Positions 7,490 through 15,939 of a stretch of DNA of 43,776 nt are shown one piece after another (the first letter of the stretch is position 1; every line of letters begins with the position of its first letter). This DNA comes from CAZDIO01 sp964505555 (lineage in GTDB: Bacteria > Bdellovibrionota_C > UBA2361 > SZUA-149 > CAZDIO01). Position numbers and translations under genes: made by a program. The stretch covers positions 1-43,776 of the forward strand of contig CAZDIO010000084.1 in assembly GCA_964505555.1 (NCBI GenBank), in the 5' to 3' direction. Below the pieces are notes generated by a model, which was not told the DNA's origin, ran no database searches, and was given only the letters and a program-made list of their open reading frames with translations.

Positions 7490-9328
7490 TTAACTCAGTG
7501 CAGCAAGCTCTTTTTCAAACTGTTCTTGGAGAACTTGCTGTTTGCTGCTGAGATCTTCTAGTTCGCTAAAGAGCTCTTCGATCCTTGTTTTATTTGCATG
7601 AATGGAACGAGAGAGTTTTGAAGCTTCCTCTCCAAAACCTTCCTTGGAGATCTCAATTAAGGCTTTCGTTTCCTCCTCAATGAGAGGCTCAAGCTTCATG
7701 ATCTCACTTTCTAGCTCAGAGATCTCTTGTTTGAGGGGAGTAAGCGCTTTTGAACGACGAGTAATGATATCTGCACGGATTTTTCTAAGCTCCTTTTTAT
7801 TTACGGAGGAACCTTCTTTTGGTTTTGCGATCTCCTCTTCAAGCTCATCTTGCCACCCGATGCGAGTGAGAAAATCCTGATAACTACCCTCAAACATCGC
7901 AGTTTTCCCCCCATCATAGACAATCAGTCGGGTCGCAAGTTCATGGAGCATAACCTCGCTGTGGGTAACCATAATCACGGCACCGGGAAAGTTTTTTACC
8001 GCTTTTCTGAAAGCGTTTGTTGACTGAAGATCGAGGTGATTTGTTGGCTCATCAAGAAGGAGGAGATTTGACGGAGTGGTAAGCACTTTTCCAAGAAGTG
8101 TTCGGCTTTTTTCTCCTCCAGAGAGAACTTTTACTTTTTTTAAAGCAAGATCCCCTTCAAACATCATCGCCCCGCAAATGGATCTAGCGATCGTTCTGTT
8201 GTGTTCCGGCTGTACACTTAAGATCTCATCTTCAACCGTGTTATTTTCATCAAGACGAGAGACGTTTGTTTGTCCAAAGTAGGAAAATTTTAAATTGCTT
8301 GAGGATTTGATTGTTCCACTTTTGGGGGTTAGTTCTCCAGCAAGTAAATTAAGAAGGGTCGTTTTTCCTTTGCCGTTTTTTCCAATAACAGCAATTCGGT
8401 CATGCTTTGAAACAGAGAAGGTGAGATTTTGAATTAACGGTTCGCTCTCTTTAAAGGCAAAGGAGAGATTCTCTACCTCTAAGAGCCACCTTCCTGAAAA
8501 AGGCAACGCTCGAAAAGAGAAATCAAGGGAATTAATTGTTTCTAGTTTCTCAATTTGCCCCATCTTTTCAAGTGCCTTTACGCGAGATTGAACTGCTCGT
8601 GCCTTTGAGGCTTTGGCGCGGAAGCGTTCAATGAACTCTTCAACCTCTTTTCGTTTCCCTTCTTGATTGAGTCTGCTCTGCTCATGGATCTCTTCCTCAA
8701 GGGCGATCTGTTCATAGTATTTCTTTGTTGGACCGGCGATCTTTTTTATTTTTTTTCGGTGGATTCCCAGCGTATGTGTTGTTACCGCATCCATGAATTC
8801 ACTGTCATGGGTAATAATCATCAGTTCATCTCTCCAGTTTTGTAAAAAACGAGAGAGCCAGCGCAGAGAAACAATATCAAGATAGTTTGTTGGTTCATCA
8901 AGGAGTAACATCCGTGGCTGCGTAATGAGTAACTTTGCCAGGTTTAGTCGCACTTGAAATCCTCCAGAAAGATTCATGGGGGATTTTTGAAAATCTTCAT
9001 CAGCAAATCCTAAACCGTGAAGAATTGTTTTTACGCGGTAACTTTGATCACGATCTGAACTTTCTAAACAAGAGCAACCTTCTTCAAGTACGGTTTGCTT
9101 TTGAAAGTGCAGATGTTGGGAGAGATGTCCTAAAGAGTAATCCTCAGGGATATAGAGGGTGCCACTATCTGGCATTTCATCTTGAAGAATGATCCGAAAA
9201 AGGGTTGATTTTCCATGACCATTTTTACCGACAATGCCGATTCGTTCCCCCTGATTGACGGTGAAGCTTATGTTTTCAAAGATTACTTGCTCGCCGTACG
9301 TTTTTGTTAGTCCAGTGACTTGTATCAT
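7490..9328 (-). CDS. ABC-F ATPase (Uup/YdiF-like ribosome-associated)
   Basis: The 612-aa protein has two ABC ATPase domains in one chain and no membrane domain. ABC-F proteins bind the ribosomal E site and act on translation, or in some cases on antibiotic protection. Domain 1 has Walker A GKNGHGKST (34-42), signature LSGGF (120-124) and Walker B LLLDEPTN (141-148). The linker (about 200-270) is charged and helical, as expected for the P-site-tRNA interaction motif, and includes FRAKASKARAVQSRVKALEK. Domain 2 has GKNGKGKTT (316-324), LSGGEKSRTLLGK (402-414) and LLLLDEPTNHLD (423-434). A C-terminal coiled coil (about 508-612) resembles the Uup/YdiF extension. It probably follows the 9396-10415 gene in one transcript, with a 67-nt gap. 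Confidence 0.93.
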   Translation of the reverse strand: MIQVTGLTKTYGEQVIFENISFTVNQGERIGIVGKNGHGKSTLFRIILQDEMPDSGTLYIPEDYSLGHLSQHLHFQKQTVLEEGCSCLESSDRDQSYRVKTILHGLGFADEDFQKSPMNLSGGFQVRLNLAKLLITQPRMLLLDEPTNYLDIVSLRWLSRFLQNWRDELMIITHDSEFMDAVTTHTLGIHRKKIKKIAGPTKKYYEQIALEEEIHEQSRLNQEGKRKEVEEFIERFRAKASKARAVQSRVKALEKMGQIEKLETINSLDFSFRALPFSGRWLLEVENLSFAFKESEPLIQNLTFSVSKHDRIAVIGKNGKGKTTLLNLLAGELTPKSGTIKSSSNLKFSYFGQTNVSRLDENNTVEDEILSVQPEHNRTIARSICGAMMFEGDLALKKVKVLSGGEKSRTLLGKVLTTPSNLLLLDEPTNHLDLQSTNAFRKAVKNFPGAVIMVTHSEVMLHELATRLIVYDGGKTAMFEGSYQDFLTRIGWQDELEEEIAKPKEGSSVNKKELRKIRADIITRRSKALTPLKQEISELESEIMKLEPLIEEETKALIEISKEGFGEEASKLSRSIHANKTRIEELFSELEDLSSKQQVLQEQFEKELAALS

Positions 9329-9395
9329 TGATCTGCTGTTTACTTATTTACGTTATGAAATAGAGACCGGCTGCACATCACAGCATTTGAAGAGC

Positions 9396-10415
9396 TCAAA
9401 AATCTTTATTTGCAACGGTTCGTTCAAACTCTTCCTCATTCCCAATTTCCATCGTTGGAATCTCTTCTTCAAGAGATTCTTCTTCTACATACAGCGTTGT
9501 TGTTGGAGCGACTAAGAGGCCACCGACCGCAGCGACGAGGGTTACGATAAGAATCCAAATTGCTCCAAAGGCAACGGCAGTTTCGTTGGGAACTTGTAGC
9601 GGAGAGAAGAACAACACATACATCGCCTCACGAATACCAAGGCCATTGACGCTAATCGGAAGAGAACAGGCGATGTTTACCAGGGGCACAATGGCAAAGA
9701 GGTAGCCAATTGAGAGGTTTGCTCCGATCTCCTTGGCAATGATGATATGCATAAAGATCTGTGTAAGGTGAAAAAATATCGAGATAACAGTGGCGACAAA
9801 CAATGGTCGAGGATTATGGGGGAATGCATTTGCGATCTGTCGTGCCATTGCGCCAAAGGAATGACCCTTTGGGAAGATACGGGTTAATAACTTTGGACCT
9901 GCCCACCAGCCAAAACAAAGCGCAAAAAATGCAAGCACTGCGCCAACTACTGAAATCGCGCCGAAGTGTGGTGGTCGAACAACGATGATTGAAGCCATTC
10001 CGATCGCCATTAAAACAGTAAGCCCCAATATCCGGTCAGCCACAACGGTAGCAAGTGAGGCTGCTCGTTCTCCCTTTCGAGGGTGGAGGGCGACACTTCG
10101 GGCAACATCTCCCCCCAGTGTTCCTAAGCCAAAGTTGTTGATAAACATTCCAAAAAAATAGGCCTTGATAATCTCTCGGTGGGATCGATGAATTCCTACA
10201 TTTGACACCAACACCTCCCACTTGAAGGCAGAAAGCACCTGTCCAAAGGTATAGAGTAGGGTGAGCAGTAACGCTGTTGAAAATGAGACGGTCTTTAGCG
10301 TTTGAAAGACCGCATGGTAATCAAGATGTCGGTATATGAGGAGTAAAAAAACTGCGCTGACAAGCACTTGGATAAAAAGCTTTAACCCAACGCGTTTTTT
10401 TTTACTCTTTCCCAT
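9396..10415 (-). CDS. Lysylphosphatidylglycerol-synthase-TM/UPF0104 flippase-like membrane protein
   Basis: The 339-aa polytopic protein has about eight hydrophobic segments (for example LFIQVLVSAVFLLLIYRHL, VLMAIGMASIIVV and LFAIVPLVNIACSLPISVNGLG). Family-typical signatures are the early ...LLLTLLYTFGQVLSAFKWEVLV helix pair, FGMFINNFGLGTLGGDVARSVAL (which corresponds to the N-x-LPGR/G-D-x-R region of the family) and the C-terminal LPISVNGLGIREAMYVL. Proteins with this domain include the membrane half of MprF and many flippase-like or glycolipid-handling proteins. No C-terminal aminoacyltransferase domain is present. The tail (EEESLEEEIPTMEIGNEEEFERT) is very acidic and cytosolic. A second copy of this domain is fused to a glycosyltransferase at 36699-38606. 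The substrate is unknown, and the ribosome site is weak. Confidence 0.85.
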   Translation of the reverse strand: MGKSKKKRVGLKLFIQVLVSAVFLLLIYRHLDYHAVFQTLKTVSFSTALLLTLLYTFGQVLSAFKWEVLVSNVGIHRSHREIIKAYFFGMFINNFGLGTLGGDVARSVALHPRKGERAASLATVVADRILGLTVLMAIGMASIIVVRPPHFGAISVVGAVLAFFALCFGWWAGPKLLTRIFPKGHSFGAMARQIANAFPHNPRPLFVATVISIFFHLTQIFMHIIIAKEIGANLSIGYLFAIVPLVNIACSLPISVNGLGIREAMYVLFFSPLQVPNETAVAFGAIWILIVTLVAAVGGLLVAPTTTLYVEEESLEEEIPTMEIGNEEEFERTVANKDF

Positions 10416-10505
10416 CCGAAGTAGTAATTGAAATTTTTAATCAGATAACTAAGAAAACGGAAGGGGGAGTATAGCAGTAATTATGAGATTTTCACAAGGT
10501 TAATA

Positions 10506-10611
10506 CCCCTCTCTCGCTCTGTTGCTCTATTTTATAAAAAGTTACTTTGAAAGCAGTTTTAGGCGCTATATTTATGAAACAGAGCAGATGATCAACAGAG
10601 CAAGAGAGGGG
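10506..10611. repeat. 19-bp inverted repeat enclosing 68 bp
   Basis: CCCCTCTCTCGCTCTGTTG (10506-10524) matches the reverse complement of 10593-10611 with one mismatch. The inner DNA repeats part of the same words (GCTCT, ACAGAGC). The unit lies 11 nt past the stop of the subtilase gene and upstream of the 9396-10415 gene, so it is transcribed as a long stem-loop. It could serve as a 3' stabiliser or terminator, or be a small non-autonomous repeat element. Confidence 0.8.
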
Positions 10612-10622
10612 AGTAAGCCAAT

Positions 10623-13499
10623 CTAGAGCACGATATCCCCTGGTCGACCGAAACTACGGTGGAGGACTTTATTTTTTGGATCTGCCTGTGCCCATGAGGA
10701 GTAATAAAAATACCATGATGCGGTGGACGGTCGAAAGACGGCGAGATCGCTCTTTGAGTCTCCGTTGTAGTCTCGATCGCAAGAGGGAATATCCCCCATG
10801 GAACCGAAATTAAACGTATAGACTCGGTGGTCTGCGGTTGCAATATACCAATCAAGTGTGTGATTCTGATTCGTGCGGACAACCACCCGATCGCTTCTTC
10901 CATCGTTATCCCAGTCACAACTTAATGCTCGGTCTCCCTCTGTGCCCCACGCAGAGAAGCTGGCTGAGGAGCCATTTTGATCTTTTGCCATCCAGTATTG
11001 GTATGGGCTTAACACGGTCATAAAATCATCTGCGCCATCGCTTAAAAAGTTTCCAACAAGCGGACGCGCATGAGTTGTTCCTAAGGAAACCGTGCGTACA
11101 GCTTCGCTCTTTCCCTGAAGGGCTTTGGTTCGATTAAAGTTTCCAGAAGAGATCAGCGCATAGAAAGTTGCCTTTGATGGGCGGTAGACAACGATGTCAC
11201 TACGTCGGTCACCATCAAAATCGCCGACAATCGGTTGATCTCCAGGAAGTCCCCATTGGATTGCCGTGATCTGCTGATAAGATGTGGAAGATTTTCTAAA
11301 GTACCAAATCCCACTTTTTGGTCGCCATACGGAGAGATCCGCTTTTCCATCTCCATCATAGTCACCGACTCGGGGGATATCGAGGGGGAGGCCCAGTTGA
11401 TATTTCTTGTCCCCACTTTTTGCAAACTTAGAGGATGAAGTGCGAATGTGCCACATGCCGCGGGAAGGTTGAAAGACAATCATATCGCTCTTTCCATCAC
11501 CATCGAAGTCATTGCGAACACTTTGTGTCGCAATTCGTAAATCAAGTGCTTTATTGTTTCCCACCGAGGAAGGAACGCTGAGGTTATGGAGAACTTCAAG
11601 CTTTTCACCGGCAACCCCTGATGGAGGGGCAATTCCTACAGATGCGCTTGCTCCGTAATCATAATCCGCGTCACCGACGTACGTATCAAGATAGTGCATC
11701 TGTATTGCGCCGCTTTTAAAGATTTTTAATTGAAATTTAAGAAGCGCTTGAGGGCTTGTTGTGAACCGTTTTGCGTAATTGATCATGACCCAGGTAATCG
11801 TGGCGCTTTGACTCGTTGTTTTAAACCAGATTCCACCCTGTCCAGCGGCGAGTTCTGGTGAAGGGGGATAGAGATCGTCATGAAAAGGGCTGATTCCAGA
11901 GTTAATACGGTTTGCATAATCGGGAGTTGTTGGTACGGCCTCATTTGCTGTAAGAAAAACGATACGACCATTTGAAGAAATAGCGATTCGTCGAAAATTT
12001 TCTCGATAAAACGGGAATGAGAATCCTAAATTTACCCCCACATATCCATCATCAGCATTGAGGACACGAGTTCCAAAAGATGAGTCGTAATTAAAGGAGG
12101 TTCCTTTCTTTGAGTAACGAATCATTGCTTGAGTTGGAGGACGGGGAGCAATGCTGCTTGTTAGAGCATTATAAGCATTTACTATACCCGGAGAAGCCAT
12201 GAGGTTATTCAGAGTAGAGAGTGGTTTTATGGTGTTTATCAGCCGATCTTTAAGTTGAGTTACCGTCAATGCGGGCTCTCTTCCCCAGACAAGTGCGGCA
12301 ACTCCACTAACGTGAGGAGTGGCCATAGAGGTGCCGCTGTAAGAGGCATATTGATTAGAGAGAACGGTGCTGAGGATATCTACCCCCGGGGCTGCAAGAT
12401 CAACACTCGAAGATCCATAGTTAGAAAATGTTGCTAAGTTACCATCATGATCAACCGCGGCTACAGAGATCACGTTTGGATTTGGATAGTTTGATGGATA
12501 ATTAGGAATTGCGTCGTTATCAAGGCCTGCATTTCCTGCTGCGGCAACAAAAAGTATGCCTGCATTTTGAGCTAAGGTAATCGCATCTTCAAGGGCGGCT
12601 GAGTAAGAGCCACCTCCCCAGGAGTTGTTTAATACTCGGAGATTTACCCCTTTGTTTTTCATGCGCACGGCATATTCTATCGCCTTAATCGCATCGGCAG
12701 TGGTTCCTGAACCAGAGGAAGAGAGGAACTTCAGAGCCATGATCTTTACGTTCCAGTTTACACCCGCTACGCCACTATTGTTGTTTCCTACTCCACCAAT
12801 TGTTCCAGCACAGTGGCTGCCATGGCTGTGATCGTCGAGGGGATTTCCACTGTTATTGAGAGCATTGTATCCATGAATATCATCAATGACACCGTTGTGA
12901 TCGTCATCAATACCGTTTCCTGCAATCTCTCCAGGGTTTACCCAGATATTGTTTGTAAGATCTGGATGGTTGTAATTAACTCCAGTATCAACGATTCCTA
13001 CGACGATAGAGTTTGATCCCTTTGTGATGTTCCATGCCTGGGGTGCGTCGATATCGACATTATTGGTTCCACCAGTTTGGGCGGTGTTATGTAATCCCCA
13101 CAACTCGGAAAATCGAGAGTCGTTAGGATTTGCATCGATAGATACGATGTAATTTGGTTCTATGTAGTCAACGATTCCTTTTGCAAGAAGCTCTTTTGCG
13201 TATTGATCGTTGAGAGTCTTTCCTTGAATCGTGGTTACAAGCTCCGCACCAGTGAGGGCGTTTTTGTTGACACTCTCAACGCTGAGGGCTTGCATCATCT
13301 GACTTTGAGAAAGAGAGGTGAGCGCTTGCAATTGTGATTGGGGGCGAAACTTAACGAGATACTCTCCAGGAACGACCTTTGGAGCTGCAAAAGAAGGTGA
13401 GGCAATAAGGAACACCACCAAAAGGGCAGGTAGCGTTGTACTTCTTACTGCACAAACAACTCGACTACAAAAAGAGCAAATACTACTCGAAACAGCCAA
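10623..13499 (-). CDS. Secreted subtilisin-like (S8) serine protease with C-terminal FG-GAP/VCBS-like repeats
   Basis: The product has 958 aa. The start is TTG at 13499, preceded by AGGAG seven nt upstream; no good ATG exists before the mature region. A signal peptide (1-38, ending SPSFA) is followed by an I9-like propeptide (about 43-120, beginning VPGEYLVKF). The catalytic domain (about 135-440) has Asp171 in VGIVDTGV, His226 in HSHGSHCAGTIGG, oxyanion Asn323 in AAAGNAG and Ser391 in SGTSMATPHVSG, so it should be active. A beta-rich region (about 455-660) comes next. Then come at least six repeats of the type VGDYDGDGKADLSVWRP...WYF, each with a DxDxDGxxD calcium loop typical of FG-GAP/VCBS beta-propellers, to the C-terminus. 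The repeats probably bind calcium and a surface or polymer. It is likely an exported nutrient-scavenging or predatory protease (inference). Confidence 0.95.
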   Translation of the reverse strand: MAVSSSICSFCSRVVCAVRSTTLPALLVVFLIASPSFAAPKVVPGEYLVKFRPQSQLQALTSLSQSQMMQALSVESVNKNALTGAELVTTIQGKTLNDQYAKELLAKGIVDYIEPNYIVSIDANPNDSRFSELWGLHNTAQTGGTNNVDIDAPQAWNITKGSNSIVVGIVDTGVNYNHPDLTNNIWVNPGEIAGNGIDDDHNGVIDDIHGYNALNNSGNPLDDHSHGSHCAGTIGGVGNNNSGVAGVNWNVKIMALKFLSSSGSGTTADAIKAIEYAVRMKNKGVNLRVLNNSWGGGSYSAALEDAITLAQNAGILFVAAAGNAGLDNDAIPNYPSNYPNPNVISVAAVDHDGNLATFSNYGSSSVDLAAPGVDILSTVLSNQYASYSGTSMATPHVSGVAALVWGREPALTVTQLKDRLINTIKPLSTLNNLMASPGIVNAYNALTSSIAPRPPTQAMIRYSKKGTSFNYDSSFGTRVLNADDGYVGVNLGFSFPFYRENFRRIAISSNGRIVFLTANEAVPTTPDYANRINSGISPFHDDLYPPSPELAAGQGGIWFKTTSQSATITWVMINYAKRFTTSPQALLKFQLKIFKSGAIQMHYLDTYVGDADYDYGASASVGIAPPSGVAGEKLEVLHNLSVPSSVGNNKALDLRIATQSVRNDFDGDGKSDMIVFQPSRGMWHIRTSSSKFAKSGDKKYQLGLPLDIPRVGDYDGDGKADLSVWRPKSGIWYFRKSSTSYQQITAIQWGLPGDQPIVGDFDGDRRSDIVVYRPSKATFYALISSGNFNRTKALQGKSEAVRTVSLGTTHARPLVGNFLSDGADDFMTVLSPYQYWMAKDQNGSSASFSAWGTEGDRALSCDWDNDGRSDRVVVRTNQNHTLDWYIATADHRVYTFNFGSMGDIPSCDRDYNGDSKSDLAVFRPSTASWYFYYSSWAQADPKNKVLHRSFGRPGDIVL

Positions 13500-13643
13500 A
13501 ACCTTACTCCTAAAAGCCGACCGAAAGCTTTTTTAAACTGCAAAAAGCCTTCTATTGGGTCGGCATCGGAGCAAAACTACTTGATGAGAAGAAGAATGGC
13601 GGATTTGTAGGAGAGTAAGGTTTTAAAATATAACGAGAAATCA

Positions 13644-13673
13644 CCCCCTCTTCCTTCGTAAGAAGGGAGGGGG
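13644..13673 (-). terminator. Terminator hairpin of the cold-shock gene
   Basis: CCCCCTC (13644-13650) pairs with GAGGGGG (13667-13673) and CCTTC (13653-13657) with GAAGG (13662-13666), with a GTAA loop and a 2-nt bulge. It sits about 20 nt past the stop of the minus-strand cold-shock gene. On that strand it is followed by TGATTTCTCG, a moderate T-tract. Confidence 0.75.
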
Positions 13674-13692
13674 AAAATAGCGAATAGTCGTT

Positions 13693-14103
13693 CTACTTCG
13701 CTTCTTCTGAAGAAACACTCAGGGAGGAAGAAGCGCTGCCATCGAGTGGAAAGGAGATCCCATCTTCGTTCTGCTCTTCTTTCTGATCTCGAATTTTTTC
13801 GATCGCCATCTGAGTTCCACCTTCAAGAGCTGTGGCTTCAAGAGAAGTAGCATCGCCATCTATTGCTTGAATTATCTGAACTACTTTCGGTGCGTTTACT
13901 CTTACTACTTTTGTCGCATGAAGACCTTTCTCGCCTTCTTTGAGTTCGTATTCAACTTCTTCACCGTCTTTTAGGGTTTTAAAACCCTCCTGCTCAATTA
14001 CGGAATAATGCACAAAGACATCTTTTCCGTTTTCATGCTCAATAAAGCCGAAGCCCTTAGCATCATTAAACCACTTAATTACACCACGATATAACTCCGC
14101 CAT
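13693..14103 (-). CDS. Cold-shock-domain protein with long acidic C-terminal tail
   Basis: The 136-aa protein carries an N-terminal cold-shock domain (about 3-69) with WFNDAKGFGFI (RNP1) and DVFVHYSVI (RNP2). Its aromatic residues bind single-stranded RNA or DNA. Canonical Csp proteins are 65-75 aa. Here about 65 further residues follow, starting VNAPKVVQIIQAIDGD. They are rich in Glu, Asp and Ser and end in a Ser/Glu run (SASSSLSVSSEEAK). Such an acidic tail could damp nucleic-acid binding or recruit a partner, as tails do in some Y-box and plant cold-shock proteins (inference). The start has AAGGAG eight nt upstream. The long upstream leader can fold (see 14193-14266), which fits post-transcriptional cold regulation of the CspA type. 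A strong terminator follows. Confidence 0.93.
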   Translation of the reverse strand: MAELYRGVIKWFNDAKGFGFIEHENGKDVFVHYSVIEQEGFKTLKDGEEVEYELKEGEKGLHATKVVRVNAPKVVQIIQAIDGDATSLEATALEGGTQMAIEKIRDQKEEQNEDGISFPLDGSASSSLSVSSEEAK

Positions 14104-14192
14104 GTCCTACTCCTTAAAATTACTGCTACAACCACCGTTGCTAACGCCTACTACGACAACATCTTTTTAAACGCAAACAGCTAGACCACTGC

Positions 14193-14266
14193 GTTCTCCT
14201 TAAAACGTATGCAAGTTCTACACCAGGTAGCGTTCTTACAATTCTTACGTTTTTTCAGTGGAGAAC
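14193..14266 (-). ncRNA. Nested stem-loop in the presumed 5' leader of the cold-shock gene
   Basis: GTTCTCC (14193-14199) pairs with GGAGAAC (14260-14266) and AAAACGTA (14202-14209) pairs with TACGTTTT (14246-14253), enclosing a 36-nt loop. It lies 90-163 nt upstream of the cold-shock start codon, on the transcribed strand side. Long structured leaders are known regulators of cspA-type mRNAs. The transcription start here is not known, so its presence in the mRNA is an inference. Confidence 0.4.
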
Positions 14267-14637
14267 TAATATAAAAATCCTCCCCCTTTGCCAACGCATA
14301 TAGCGTGACAAGTATCCTATATTAAAGCGATTATGAGATATCGAGCCGTTACGCAACACTTTTTTGGAGCACAAATTTTGATACTCAGACCGGTATGGTT
14401 AAATACAATGGAGATAAAATTTAATTAGCCAAAGAGGACAATATTACCCGATTAAGGCAGAATTTTCTGTATAATAATAGAACTGCCTGTTAGATTAGGT
14501 TTAATTTGTTGAGGTATTTTGACGTTTATATAATTTGCGATGACTATGCCGCCGTTACGAGATGAGTCACTCGGGTGATTCAATCAGGGGGGCTCAATTG
14601 GTGTAACGAATCGAGCGGTTTTTAAAGACGAACTTCA
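14267..14637. other. Divergent intergenic region between the cold-shock and histidine-kinase genes
   Basis: This stretch is AT-rich and shows no credible gene. It must hold the cold-shock promoter on the minus strand and the kinase promoter on the plus strand (best candidate 14506-14534). A further exact TATAAT at 14470-14475 has no matching -35. No convincing operator was seen. A 31-codon ATG frame near 14332 has no ribosome site and was not called. Confidence 0.5.
14506..14534 (+). promoter_or_regulatory. Candidate sigma-70 promoter for the histidine kinase
   Basis: TTGTTG (14506-14511) is separated by exactly 17 nt from a perfect TATAAT (14529-14534). This would start transcription near 14541 and give a leader of about 97 nt before the ATG at 14638. 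The -35 is only a partial match. Confidence 0.4.
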
Positions 14638-15786
14638 ATGGAGAAAAAAAGGAAAGCAAGACCTACTGTTCAACTCCAGAAACTTGAATCTCTCGGTATC
14701 CTTGCCGGTGGTGTTGCTCACGATCTGAATAATATTCTCACCGGCATTTTAGGCCATATCACCTGTCTGCGACTTTCAGTTCCTGACAATAAAACCTTAC
14801 AGGATTCACTGAACGCAATTGAAGATGGTGCACGACGTGCAACTACGATGACTCAGCAAATTCTTGGTTTTGTTCGAGATGAGCGACGAGTGGTTGAGCC
14901 CGTTAATCTTGAGTTTGTAGTATCTGCGGCAGTGAATCTGCTTCGAGCGGCGATTCCTGCGAATGTGGCGATTGAAGTTTTGAGTGATGGCGATGAACGG
15001 CTGGTTACTGGGGATGAAAGTCAGCTTGGCCAGCTCGTGATGAATCTTTTGGTAAACGCTCGTGATGCGTTGCCAGAGGGAGGCAAAATCTCTGTGGAGA
15101 TGGGAGGGGTGAAGGTTAATAAAGAGAGTAGAGATCTTCCAGAAGATTTAGAGCCAGGTTCTTACGTGATCCTCCGTGTTACCGATAACGGAATGGGAAT
15201 TCCTCCTCATTTAAAAGAGCGGATTTTTGAGCCGTTCTTTACAACCAAACTCCATCAAGGGACCGGTTTAGGGCTTGCTACCGTCTATTCTATCGTTCAA
15301 GCGCATCAGGGAGTCATTGAGGTAAGGAGCGAGGTTGGAAAAGGAAGCTCCTTTGAGGTGTTCTTGCCCCAGTATCTTCGAACCCCGGCTCTTGAATCTA
15401 TTCCTCGCGGGAGGGAGTGCATCTTGGTTGTTGATGATGAGGAGACAGTGCGGATGAGTATCCAGCGGAGTCTTGAGCATCTTGGATATGAAGTAGAAGT
15501 TGCAAAGAGCGGAGAGGAAGCGGTGACATATTTTAAGAAGGCCGCTACAAGATACGATCTTGTGATTCTTGATATGATGATGCCACAGATGCCAGGGGAA
15601 GAGGTGTTTCAGAAGCTTCGGGAGATCGACAGTGGCGCACGGGTGTTAATCGCCTCAGGGTATGCCAGTGAGCGCCGGACCCGTCAGATTCTTCAAGCAG
15701 GGGGTCGAGGTTTCATTCAGAAGCCATTTCTGGTAGAAGAACTTGCCCGTGAGGTGCGTCGTTGTTTGGACGGAGAAAAAAGATAA
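14638..15786 (+). CDS. Soluble hybrid histidine kinase (HisKA-HATPase-receiver) without a sensor domain
   Basis: The protein has 382 aa. It begins almost directly with the dimerisation/phosphotransfer helix: LESLGILAGGVAHDLNN (17-33) with phosphoacceptor His28. The HATPase domain follows, with N-box MNLLVNARDAL (135-145), G1 DNGMGIP (183-189), F-box FEPFFTT and G2 GTGLGL (208-213). A receiver domain (about 260-380) has the acidic pair DDE (266-268), phospho-Asp312 in LVILDMMMP, and Lys362 in FIQKPF, so both halves look functional. There is no PAS, GAF, HAMP or membrane segment. A stop codon lies in frame just upstream of the ATG, so no sensor has been missed by start choice. Input must come from a partner protein, or the gene is a truncated derivative of a longer hybrid kinase. 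No response regulator or Hpt gene is adjacent. Confidence 0.93.
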   Translation: MEKKRKARPTVQLQKLESLGILAGGVAHDLNNILTGILGHITCLRLSVPDNKTLQDSLNAIEDGARRATTMTQQILGFVRDERRVVEPVNLEFVVSAAVNLLRAAIPANVAIEVLSDGDERLVTGDESQLGQLVMNLLVNARDALPEGGKISVEMGGVKVNKESRDLPEDLEPGSYVILRVTDNGMGIPPHLKERIFEPFFTTKLHQGTGLGLATVYSIVQAHQGVIEVRSEVGKGSSFEVFLPQYLRTPALESIPRGRECILVVDDEETVRMSIQRSLEHLGYEVEVAKSGEEAVTYFKKAATRYDLVILDMMMPQMPGEEVFQKLREIDSGARVLIASGYASERRTRQILQAGGRGFIQKPFLVEELAREVRRCLDGEKR

Positions 15787-15826
15787 GATAATTCTAGAAG
15801 AATGTACCAAGTATAAACGGCGCCAG

Positions 15827-15893
15827 GTTTGTTGGACACAGAGGACGCGGAGGAACGCAGAGTAAAGAATAGAGATTTTTTATCCTCTGCGTT
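15827..15893. repeat. CACAGAG/CGCAGAG-type repeat with 9-bp inverted ends
   Basis: GGACACAGAGGACGCGGAGG leads into AACGCAGAG (15854-15862), which pairs with CTCTGCGTT (15885-15893). The words match those of the larger element at 5181-5315, so both belong to one repeat family. It lies between the kinase and dus genes. Confidence 0.7.
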
Positions 15894-15939
15894 ATTTAAT
15901 TTTTAATCACTACATGTAGAAATTACCCGACTTAAGTAA

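Noticed and set aside
14332..14427. 31-codon open frame upstream of the kinase
   Set aside because: No ribosome site, no conserved features and random-looking composition.
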